From Endocalyx cinctus (lineage: Eukaryota; Ascomycota; Sordariomycetes; Amphisphaeriales; Apiosporaceae), in contig BCKC01000005.1 of assembly GCA_001600455.1 (NCBI GenBank), positions 62,001 through 126,000 on the forward strand: a stretch of DNA of 64,000 nt. The letters are read 5' to 3'. Under the pieces are notes generated by a model. It ran no database searches, was not told the origin of the DNA, and saw only the letters and a program-made list of their open reading frames with translations. Position 1 is the stretch's first letter. Each line of letters opens with the position of its first letter. Of this stretch, positions 23,689 to 34,500 are shown in pieces. A program made the translations under genes and the position numbers.

Positions 23689-25278
23689 ATGGCAGTTATC
23701 GACCATGATAACTTCTCCAACATCTCGTGGCATAGCGATCATCAACAACAAGATTCCGCCTCTTCAGCTTACGGGATATCAGCAACAACAGCTGCTACCT
23801 CGAGTTCTTCTACCTCTATGATGCCCTCGTTAGAAACCGAACCGCCGACCGAGGAGGAGCAACGTCATGGCCAGGCTTTGGAGAGGCAGGACCCGGGTTT
23901 GTCGGGAGATATACTAGAATGCACCGTATCTGAACCCCGAAAGGAGAGCGATGGGACTAAAGATGCTTTTGTTTCGTATTTGATTACCACTAATGTGAGT
24001 ATGAGCTGATCTATCCTATTTTCCCTCTCCCCCCTTCCCTTCCCTTGGATGAACTCTCTAAATGTAACTCTAGCTAATTTTTTTAATTATTCATAATAGT
24101 CTACTTTCCCTTCCTTCCAAAAACCCACGTTTACCTCTCGTCGCCGCTTCACCGATTTCCTCTTCCTGTACAAGTCGCTATCGAAGGACTACCCGGCGTG
24201 CGCGGTGCCGCCGCTGCCGGATAAGCAGAGGATGGAATACGTGCGGGGCGACCGTTTCGGGGCCGACTTCACGAACCGCCGAGCCTTCTCGCTGCAGCGG
24301 TTTCTTACCCGCATCACGCTGCACCCGGTGCTCCGCCGGGCGCCCATCCTGCACACCTTTCTGGAATCGCCCGACTGGAACGCGACGATGAAGAGCCGGA
24401 CGGCGCGCACGAGCATCTCGTCGTCGGGAGGAGGCGGCGTCGGCGACCAGGGCGCCGGCGGGGGCGGTGTCTTCGATAACTTCGCCGACACCTTCATCAA
24501 CGCCTTCACCAAGCCGCACCGGCACGACCGCCGCTTCGTCGAGGTGCGCGAGAAGAGCGACAAGCTGGACGAGGACCTCGGCCACGTCGAGAAGGTGGTC
24601 GCCCGCGTCGCCCGCCGCGAGACGGACCTCGAGTCGGACCTGCGCGACCTCACGGAGCAGTTTCAGAAGCTCGTCACCCTCGAGCCCGGCGTCGCGCCCG
24701 CCATCCACGGGTTCGCGGCCGGGATCGAGGACTCGGCGGCCGGGCTCAAGCGCCTGCGCGAGCACACGGATCAGGACTACCTCGGCAGCTTGCGGGACAT
24801 GCAGGCGTACGGGCAGGCGCTGAAAAACCTGCTCAAGGCGCGCGAGCAGAAGCAGCTCGATCACGAGCAGCTCACCGAGTACCTGAACAAGTCGACGGCC
24901 GACCGGGATTCCCTCTCGTCTGCGTCGTCGTACGGATACGGCGGGGGCGGGCCCGGCAACTTCATCCGGTCCAAGATCGAGGACGTGCGCGGCGTCGATC
25001 ACGAGGCCAGCCGCCGGGAGCGGTTGCGCAAGCTGGAGCTGCGCATCGACGAGCTGACGACCGAGGCCGAGAGGGCGAGGAAGACGTCGGAGATGTTTGA
25101 CGAGGAAGTCGTGAGGGAGGTGGCGGATTTTGAGCGCATCAAGAGGGTCGAGCTGAAGGCGCAGTTGGGCGGGTTGGCCGACGCCCATATCGGCTATTAC
25201 GATGATTTGGTCGAGGTTTGGGAGAGGTACGTGAAGGATATGGAGAAAGGGGGGTCGAGTGTTGGAGTTGGTGCTTAA
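23689..25278 (+). CDS. snx4: Sorting nexin 4 (PX-BAR protein)
   Basis: Endosomal coat protein that retrieves cargo to the Golgi and takes part in selective autophagy (also called Atg24). Exons 23689-23994 and 24100-25278, phase 0, give 494 residues. The PX domain spans about 75-192, with the phosphoinositide-binding RRRFTDF at 116-122, PPLPDK at 139-144 and the RRAFSLQRFL helix at 162-171. A Gly-rich linker follows. The predicted BAR region (about 215-485) is one long charged helical stretch (EVREKSDKLDEDLGHVEKVV; DFERIKRVELKAQLGGLADA), matching Snx4 rather than a plain PX protein. The second exon is strikingly GC-rich, with Arg/Asp/Glu codons ending in C or G; this also creates a 336-codon antisense frame that is an artefact. 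The gene lies tail-to-tail with kexin. Confidence 0.95.
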
Positions 25279-26149
25279 AACAAAAAAGAGAAAGAAAAAG
25301 AAAAATTAAGAGAAAGGGAGTGGGTGAGGGAGTTTATAAAGTAAAGTTTAACAAAATACTCTTCTTCTTTTTTCAGCAAGTTCATTTTTTTTTTTTTTTT
25401 CATCTCTATTGTTTCTGTGGATGGGATGGTATGGTATCGGTACGGGGAGCAGGAATGGGATGAAATGGAATTGATGAACTTAGGGGGTTTGGTTTTTTTT
25501 TTCTCCTAAGAAAAAACATAAAATAAAAATAAATGTCAATAAACAAAATATCCAACCTTAAAGTTTCTCGAGAAATAGAAAGGTATACTCTCTACTTTGT
25601 AGTTATCATTTGGGATGATAGAAAAAAAAGTAATTGTTGATGCTGTTTGTATCGTTATATTTATACGCTTATTGTATATATACAAAGGTAGTAGTAAGTA
25701 ATAACCAGTCCATCCATATCCATCCATCCCATGATTTTGATTTGATTGATTGATTGATTGATGTTTTGTTTGCTTCTCCTTTCTTTTACCCTCGATGCTA
25801 CGTGTATGTATATATTTATGAAAAAAAAAAGAAAAAAGAAAAAGAAAAGAAAACCAAGAACCAAAAGACCGAAGACCGAAGACCCAAGAACGAGAAGAAA
25901 AAAAAGACAACCGGACCGGAAACTTGAAACTTGATAAACCAAAAAGAAATATTTGCTTCTTTCCATCTTCATTTTCTAACCACAAGAGAAACGGAAGAAG
26001 ATTAGCTGCAAAGACGTTATTCTTCTAAGTGGTAGTAGTAGTAGTAGTTATAAAACATTTTCTTCCCACGGTGATTCATCGTCGTAGGTACTACCGCCGC
26101 CACCGCGACCGATGGGTATCTAGAAAGCGTGGAGAGATAAATTTTTTTT
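25279..26149. other. Intergenic between snx4 and kex2
   Basis: Tail-to-tail spacer holding both 3' ends. It is rich in A and T runs (25386-25400, 25494-25502), with a purine-rich stretch (25818-25960) and an AGT repeat near 26033-26046. Two minus-strand reading frames here are low-complexity Phe/Leu/Ser-rich translations of the purine tract and are not credible genes. Confidence 0.6.
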
Positions 26150-28828
26150 TTAGTTCCCCCTAGTTTTCTCCCTCAAGTGTCCGCGTTCGCTATCATCGTC
26201 GTCATCTTCGTCCTCGTCATCATCTTCTTCGGAGCTAAGAAGACTTCCGCTGTCGTCTTCGTCCCTATCCCTACGCGCATCTCTAAAAGATTCCTGCTCG
26301 TCGTCTTCATCGTCGCTACCGCCCGCGAAGGCATCGTATAACTCGCCTCCCCGCCTCCTCTGCCCCTTCTCCAGCTTACCGCCCGCGTTCGCAGAGTTCA
26401 GCCCTTCCGTCTCCTCGGCGTTCAGGGGCTCGAACTCGTAGCTGTCGCGCGGGTTGTTCCTGAGGCGCTTGCGGCGCACGAAGTACAGCCAGATGCCTAA
26501 TCCGGCGCAGAACGCCACAATCAGGCCGAGGGCACCGTAGATCCAAGCTTGCGTGCGCGAGGAAACACCGAAAGAGGGCAAGAACGACGGTAACCAGGAA
26601 CTCGAACTTGATTCTTCTGCCACGGCACCGTCGGTTCCGGTGGGGCGCGTAGAGCCGCCGGTGCCCACGGTGCTAGGCTTGATGGGACGCTCAGGGTGGT
26701 CGGACGGGACAGCCGTGGGATCGACCGTGTTGGAAGCGTTGGGGTCCGCGCCGAGGCTCGTCGTGCTAGCCGGTACCGTCGCCGTAGTTGTCGCGTCGTG
26801 GTCCTCGTCGTCGTGGACGGTGGGCATGGGGAGCTTCGTGGCTTTGGACGCATCGATACTCTCACCCCACAACTTCAAGTGCCAGTCAATGAATTTACCC
26901 TTATCCTCGTTGACTTTCGTGTCACGGACAATCAAGGTCCAAGTGCCAACACCGGATTCACCCCTAAGTAATTTTGATCAGTCTCATCTATCTACTGATT
27001 TGTTGCGAATTAGGAAACTTACCAGTGAGCTACACTCATGAAAGTCCAGTCATCGTAACCTTCGGTGCTGGAATCAAGCTTTCGCGTCGCCGAAAGGTGG
27101 CTGGTAATCTTGCCGGGGCTGATCAGGTCGACACTCAAATCACCACGTCTGGTATGCTCCACATTCATCGTGACGGTCACGTGCTCGAGGCGTGCCACGT
27201 TAGCCTCGGCCAACATTTCTTTGGTCACTTCGAAGTTGACAGACACGCCTTGATCTCCCTGGGGGATATCCGTCTTGACGTGCAGCCAAGGGGAAAAGTA
27301 CCAAGATTGCGGCTTCACGTTTTCCCAATCCCTAGCCTTTTCGACAAGGGCAGAACTATCGATCTTGCCATATCCAAAGGTGTGGCTATATTGTTTCCCG
27401 TTGGCCGTGGGTTGCCACTCGCCTGTGTCGAGATCGACCGGGACGGCACTTTCCAGCGCGATGTATTGCATGTCTCGCCACGACAGATCCGGTCGGATCT
27501 CGAGAGCCAATGCGAAGATACCCGCACCTAGCGGTGCTGCCGCAGATGTACCACCATGTCCATTATAGCACGCGTTTTCTCCAACGTCGGTCGTGTGCTG
27601 ATAAAGTGTTAGTGAAATGTTACCGTTGCAAACCAAATCTCAAATTAGAAAAAAAAAAAAAAAAAATTCTTACGATAGCATCTCCGCTACCACTGCTATA
27701 CGTGACAACCAGCTGAGCGGAACATTTCTCCGAGTAGTACGGGTGCAGACCTTGTCGGTCAATGGCACCAACGGTGATACTGTAAATGCTGTTTGTGTAT
27801 CCGTCAAAATTGCAGTTATCGTCGCTTGCGGCGCCATTGCCCGTAGCAAAAACGTAGATGGATCCTAGACCTCCCCGACCATTTTGAATACCGTTTAACA
27901 TGGCGGCTCTGATGAGAAGACCGGGAGCGTCCATTGATCTACCATCGTCCGGCGGACCCCAAGAGCAGGAATAGATCTGGTTGTTCTGGAAATCGTAATT
28001 CATGGCGGAAGCCTCGTCCGCATCGCTGATAGCCTTACTTAGAATACGAATACCGGCTATCTTAGAATCGTAGGCCACTCCGACACCGCAGACGTCGTTT
28101 CTCGCGGCCGAGATCTCACCGGCGCATCGGGTGCCGTGACGGTCGTCGCTGAGGGTAGGCTTCGGCTCGGGTCGGTCGTCGTTGAAGTCCCAACTACCTT
28201 CTGCGTAGTAATTCGGCTTCAGGTCGTTGCTGTACATGTCGAGGCCATCGTCGACCATGGCTACGGTGGCGTTCTTTCCGGTGATACCGGACAGCCAGAC
28301 ATCGAACACGTTGACGTCGTGACCCAGCTGGACGGGGTTGAAAAGATGCCATTGCCCATCGAATATAGGGTCGGAAATGTCGAGTTGTTCCATGACGGAC
28401 TTCTGACGGGCGACGGCGGCCGGGTCGGGATTGTCCGCCTGTTTCCGGGGGAAATGACCGGCCGGGGGAGGGGGGATCGCTCTCTTTTGCATGGGAGCAC
28501 GCAATTTTTGTTTCTGGGTGAATTTCACGCCGTCTAGTATATCGTACGCGGTTACGTCTCTCTTTCTCCTTTTACGTTCTTGCACCGCCCTTTCGACGAC
28601 ATCGTGTTCGGAGCGGATAGCGGAAAAGACGTAATGCTGGTCGAGCTCGCCTAACTTTCCCTCGTTTCGAAGACCCAATTTCGAGGCTACCTGGTCTGGA
28701 TGGACGTCACGTTCTAGATGTAAGACGTAGTAGTCGTTCGAATCGAAGTTTCGAGGCCGGATGTCGGCAGCACCGCCTAGGCTAGCTAGGCCGCCGGCGA
28801 CGAGGCCGACAAAAGGGATAAGTTTCAT
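26150..28828 (-). CDS. kex2: Kexin, subtilisin-like proprotein convertase
   Basis: Membrane-bound serine protease of the late Golgi that cuts secreted precursors after KR and RR. Exons 28828-27674, 27597-27023 and 26963-26150 join in frame to 847 residues. A signal peptide covers about residues 1-20. The propeptide contains dibasic sites (KRRKRD at 87-91; MQKR at 113-116). The catalytic triad is Asp193 (MVDDGLD), His231 (DDRHGTRCAGE) and Ser403 (GHGGTSAAAP), with the oxyanion-hole Asn331 (ATGNG). SCSWGPPDDG marks the kexin/furin type. A P domain follows (about 470-610), then a Ser/Thr-rich stalk, one membrane segment (about 716-738) and a very acidic cytosolic tail. The tail carries Tyr motifs (YEFEPL, YDAF) of the kind used for retrieval to the Golgi. 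All key residues are present, so the enzyme should be active. Confidence 0.97.
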
Positions 28829-31528
28829 AATGATGATGATAATGATTCGAAGACAAATTTAACGAGCGGCCTCGAAGTTAAAGAAAAGGAAAGATAACAA
28901 GAAAAAGAAAAAAGAAAAGAAAATAAGAAGGATGAATAATGTAACAAAATAGGATTGATTGTCGAGACAAAGAATAGGTTCGTGTTTAAAGTAAGAGGTA
29001 CGGAGTAGAATCAAGGGTATGGTAGAATAGGTGGAAGTAACAGGACGAGTTACAGGTTAGCTAAGCCAGACAACCGGGACAGGAGAGGACAGGACAGGAC
29101 GAGAACAGAGCAGAGCAGAGCACAGACGCATTGATATGCTAAAAAAGGGGGTATTTTATCGGGTGTATCTATTCAACGGCATAATAAAATAACAAAAGTA
29201 ATGCATACAATAGAAAAATCTAACGGAACGGGAATTTTAAAAGATGAACAATTAAGAATTCAATGACAATGCGTAAATGACAATGAGAATGGCGACGTCG
29301 ACGTTGACGTCGATGTCGATGCTAAGTGTTATTTAAAACGTTGTTTTATTTAGAAACATGCAGATGTTGATATGCTGTCCTTTCTGATCGAATAGAATAG
29401 CGATAAGATTTTACCGTAATTCTAGGCAGTTTAGGTACTTTAGGTACTTTAGGTAAGAAATGGCCTGAATATTAAGGAGCGATGCCAGGTGTTCTTCTTG
29501 AAATCTAAGGGTCCAAGGGCTAACGGATCTAGGCTCCTAGGTACCTAGCAGCCTAGGTACCTACTTAAGCATGCTGTAGGTACGCTTTGTAGCGTGCTAT
29601 ATTTCTCCATTTGGCATTACGTACCTTGATTACTTGGTATCCCCCTGGAAATACCCTTGGAATGTTCTGTACGGTAACACTAATGTACTTAAAAGTTAGT
29701 TGCAGCTTCACGGACTTTACCTATTCACGTCTAGATAATATCATTTAAGCTGTAAATGGTTTAGTTTGATACTTCACTAATGTAATAGACGCGGGCTGGC
29801 GGGGCTCCATTTTATTTTTTATTTTTTTTTTTTTTTTTGAAGCTTCAATTTTTCATTAACATATATTATATATGTAGTATAACACTCTGTAGTGTATATT
29901 ATCCATTATAATGGATATTGAATATATTATCCATGCTGCCAATGTAATGTTTGTCGCTTTATTGCCTTATTGGGATTATGACTAGGAAGACGTCGACGAC
30001 GATGATGACGACGATGACGACTATGATAATTCAAAAACGGTGATTTATCTAAATTCCAGTTTGAGAACCTGTCCTGTTCTCTGTCTCTCCTCTATCTACG
30101 TCTTTTTATTCTTCTTTCCCTCTTTTTTCTTTTTTTTTTTCTTTTTTTTCCTTTCCTCTCTTTTCTTTTTCTAGCATCGACTCGACATTCATATAAGCTT
30201 CCTGATATAGAACGAGTTATCTAAGCAACCAATACCGTCGTCGGATGGATCACCGTTTGACGAAGCGTTTGTCTATACTACTTTGAACTTAATTAAAGTA
30301 GGCAATGTCTCAGATCACTCACATGAATATATGTGTAGTATACTATAATGGATACTCGGTATATTACATACATCAATATTTCACTCGTGTCATACCTAGA
30401 TAATCCAAACCTAAGACGAGATGCTTCCGTTTGTGCCACGTCGGAATGTATCCATGGATATTAATAGGAAGAATCCATCCGTGGATATTATTATTATGAG
30501 AGAAAAGATCAGATCAAACAAAAATAAGCTTAATAAGCACAAACCGAGTATACTACCTAGCTGCCTAGGTAGATCGATTTTACCCCAAACTTGTTTGATG
30601 AACTATATACTATCTAGAGACTAGAAGAAAATAGTATTATAGATTCAAGATCGTTTCATCCGTTTTAGAAAAGAAAGAAAAAAAAAGGAAAGAAAAAAAA
30701 TCGATGGCGAAAAGAGATTAAATCTGAATTATATAATGAAACAGGGGGTTTCGATAAGATCCCGGATTCCCAGCCCGCCCGCCCAACCTCCCCAGTTTTA
30801 CCTAGTCAGCCTAGTGTAGCTCATCTTTGCACTAGGTTAGCTACTTAGCTAGGTAGAGGCTGGCAGGCTGGTAGAGAGCTGGTAGGGTTAGTATAGTGAT
30901 TCCCAGCCTTAGAATTAAAAACCAAATAATTAAGCTATGATAGGTAGGTAAGTACTTACTCAGGTAGCCTCACAGCTTGTAGAAAAAAAAAAAAAAAAAA
31001 AGAAGAGAAAGACCCAGCTTTTAGCTTTAAAAACCTGTTGATCGTTGCAGCTTCGCCGTTGACCGCTCGGCCGGGTTCCGATAAATTTACGACTGGTTAC
31101 TTTTTTTTTTCCTTGCTTTTTCCTTGTGGAAATATAGCCATTTCTTTTTTTTTTTTCTCTCTTTCCCTCTGTTTGAGATGAAATGGTCAAGTCAAGTCAA
31201 AGTCGCGTAATTAATATTATGTTGTTATAGGTCAATTCGGATTTATTTATTATTATTATTTTTTGTTCACATTTCTGTGACTAAATAAATAAATAAATCT
31301 TTTTTCCCTTTTCCCTCTCTATCTAATATCGTTTCAAACATCACTACGCTGTCACGGTGGATTTATATCTTTCTACACGTGTAGTGAGCGTTTCCCATGT
31401 GGCCGCATCGCATTGGTTCAGATATTTAACCTAGAATGATTATCTCCGTCTGAGCTATTTCAGCCCAATCAACCAAGAGATAGAAGAAATCTTTATCTTA
31501 TAATAGAAGTAGGAAAAAAAAAAAAGTC
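28829..31528. other. Long divergent intergenic region (kex2 / PhoD-like gene)
   Basis: A 2.7-kb head-to-head spacer with both promoters. It holds a TACGGAGTA motif (28999-29007), short AGGAC and AGAGC repeats (29085-29125), a run rich in GACGTC-like palindromes (29290-29320), CTAGGTACCTAG palindromes (29535-29565), a T run (29823-29838), a GAC/GAT-rich stretch (29988-30020) and more CTAGG-rich sequence (30795-30880). No gene is supportable. Confidence 0.6.
29536..29564. repeat. Paired CTAGGTACCTAG palindromes
   Basis: Two copies of CCTAGGTACCTA start 16 bases apart (29536 and 29552). The first includes the perfect 12-bp palindrome CTAGGTACCTAG at 29537-29548. About 100 bases upstream (29425-29455) the related TTTAGGTAC is repeated three times. 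The arrangement could bind a dimeric regulator or form a cruciform; it could also be simple repeat decay. Confidence 0.75.
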
Positions 31529-34500
31529 ATGTCCACTTCTACTCCGTATTGGGGTCAACTGCCTCCTCCCAAGGCACGTCGATTATCCCAAGATCAAACC
31601 CAATTTGATCAATCAAATAGAACCTCGACTCAGACCGCTATTACTGATACGCTTTCCGAATCCACCTTCAACCCATTAGTTTCACCTACCAACTCCAATT
31701 TTCAAACTGCCGGACTTGCTCCTAGACCGCCTTCACTACCTTATTCGCAGAATAGATACCCCCCCGAACTTTTAGACCATCCGCCAAAACGCGTTAGTCG
31801 AGACCAACAACAGCCACAGATTTCTACTCACGAGGACACCGCTTCTTTTCTTCCACCGGCTCCCGAAGTACCTCGAGGTCCTCCTCTAAGCTACAAGCTC
31901 CCTTACCGAAACGGTTCTGTCTCACCTTCTTACACATACAACGCCGCAGGTCAACCCGGCCCTCCTCTTTCCGCTCATAGATCCAATACAAGTACGCCAA
32001 CCGGTGTCGGTGCCATGGAACCCGACTTGTATTACAAGAATCCCACTCCTCCCGTCGAGAGCTATGGTAGAAGCCCGGCCGCGTTGGACCGGGATCAACA
32101 TAAATTAGATGAGCGTCGCGCCGCTCTAGAGCACCTAGAAAGAGGCGTCCCAAGATCCTCCTCCGTACGGCATCCCGCGAACGGGGGTCGACGCGCTTCC
32201 CTAGGCGCCGATCCTCAGCGAAAAATGTGGGCAGACGATCGGTCACCGCTACAAAGGCTTGAGCTGACCCTCGACAGCATCACGAAGGAGGAGAAACGAG
32301 CCCGCGTCGAAGCCGCCGAACGAAAAGCCAGAGAACGCGCTGCTCGAGCGGCCCTGGCTCAAGCCCAAGACCAAGCCCAATTCCAGGCCGGCGTCGTACC
32401 CTTACCCAACCCTCCTCCGAGTACCCGCGAACCGCCGGTGGCCGGTCGCTCGCCCCAGCAACCCCAAGTACGCTTTCGAGATCGCCGGCAATCTGTCTCT
32501 CAAGAAAAGAGACCCGAAATCGTTTCCGATCATGTTCAAACTCAGCCATCCGCCGCCGTAATAGTACCCCAGCCGTTGCGTCCGGAGGAACAGAGCCCTG
32601 TTCAGCAATATCATACCCCCCCTCACCCGCCTCGGTCGCAGATTCCCATAGCCAAAAATCGCATCGTCAGCAGTGCTGAAAAGGACGGCACGCCCGGGAG
32701 ACATATGAGCTTTCGCGAGAGGGCTGCTTCGAATGATGCCGATCACATCAACTTACCGCAATCGGAAGAAGAAGTCGGTACAAACTCTCCTGTCGTCACC
32801 CCCGGCAGCGCCTTTTCTCTCACTAGGATCGGCAGCAATAAATTGAAAAAGAACCCACCCGGTGATCCGTGGTATCTGTCGCGCGCCGAAGCCGAGCAAA
32901 AATCTACCGCTTTCAACAATCGATCAATAGAACCGATAGAGCCTCCGAGGCCGCTTCCGGATCCTACCGAATATGCTCGGACCAACTCGGTAAAATCTAA
33001 ACCTAACGGTGGGGGAGTTATCAGAAAACAACCGCCCCCTCCGGATGAATCGGAGTTCGAAAGACCTCCGGCTCGAGGTAAACAATTCCAAGAATTCCAA
33101 GAGTATGATCAAGTCGATGATTCGCCAAGCCGAATAAGAGGGTTTGCCACCGCTATGGGCTTCGGGAGAGCGAATTCTTTAAGTAGTAGGCCGAAGCCGC
33201 AGGAGATATACCAGCCTCCTCCGCAAGGGGCCGAAGAGTTTGATTACGAGTTCGAAGATGAGCCTGAGCCGAAGCGGAAAAACTTCGCCTCCGCTTTTGG
33301 CTTCGGTCGGTCAAACTCTATGGGAGCCACGGCCCCACCCCAAAACTTAGAGCCAATGGACACGGTCCGGAGGGAGAATGGCGTCAAATCCGTCAAATTT
33401 CCAGACCAAGAATACGAGGATCGCACCTTTGAAGGCGACTACTCGGAGACGAGTAGCCACCCGCTCGGCGTTCGAGAATATATGCATCGAGACGACCTCA
33501 AGCCGGGCCAAGGCATGTACCAAGCACCGACGTATTTGGACGAGTGGAAGAAAGGTACGGTCGGAACCCTATCCGGTGTTCTCCTTGAATTAACCGAGGA
33601 GGAGCCCGCGCCGGCCGTCGAGAAAGACAAGGCTTGGTGGGAGAACGGTGGTTCCGGTAGGCGGAGAAGTAGTACCTCCGCCGCCCGACCCCCGGTTGCC
33701 GATTTGTTCAAAAATGAACACGCCAACGCGGAGGCACCGACTAGTTTCAAGCCGGCGCTGTATCTCAAGTGCGGGCCCTTATTGCGTTATTGCGGCATCC
33801 GTCACGAAAATCCCGTGACGAGAACAAACCGTAGCGCTACGCCTCCGATGCGCGAGTTGTGGCGAGGCTCTGTGATGATCGTCACTCAAGACTCCGAATC
33901 GTCGTATGAGATTGCGCCGACTCTGAGACTCTATTTACAGCCGATTGACCTCTTACCCCCTCCTCCCGCCGAGTTGCGCGGCGAACCCCTCCTGCCGGAA
34001 TACGTGGATCCTATTGCCGGCATCCCGAAGATAGGACGACGCGGCGAGACGCTTTACGTGAGACCTGTAGAGCACCTCGAAGAAGGCAAGGATGTCTCTA
34101 TGCTTGACGTTGACGAGGGCTTATTCGAGGCCACGAAAACACCTCCCGACTTTGACACTAGCGCTCCCGAACCCCCTAACTCTTTTACTAGTCGGAAGAA
34201 GCGTACCGAGGTCGACGGGGAGACGGTCGGCAAGTATAAAGATGTGCGCGGGTTCCGTCTCCACAGCGAGAGAGGACATACCTTCTGGAGGTTTAATATT
34301 GAAGTAGAACTCCGCGACAAGCAGCAGCGAATCGCTTACCGCATCAACCGCGGACCGGCCACGGGATTTTGGGTACCGGCGCGCGGTGAATCGATGAATA
34401 TCATGTTCCATAGCTGCAACGGCTTCAGCAAGTCCGTGAACCGCGATGATTTCTGCGGGCCTGATCCGATGTGGCGTGACGTATTAAACAATCATCAGAC

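Noticed and set aside
24178..25188. 336-codon minus-strand frame opposite snx4
   Set aside because: It lies fully antisense to a well-supported PX-BAR exon and arises from that exon's strong GC bias; its translation is low-complexity and matches no family.
25536..25985. 149-codon minus-strand frame
   Set aside because: The translation is mainly Phe/Leu/Ser from a purine-rich tract in the snx4-kex2 spacer; no motif is visible.
4041..28828. A peptide biosynthetic cluster made of the KR-repeat gene and kex2
   Set aside because: The genes are about 21 kb apart with housekeeping genes between them, and no tailoring enzyme (DUF3328-type oxidase, peptidase or transporter) is present. Kexin is a single-copy general processing enzyme.
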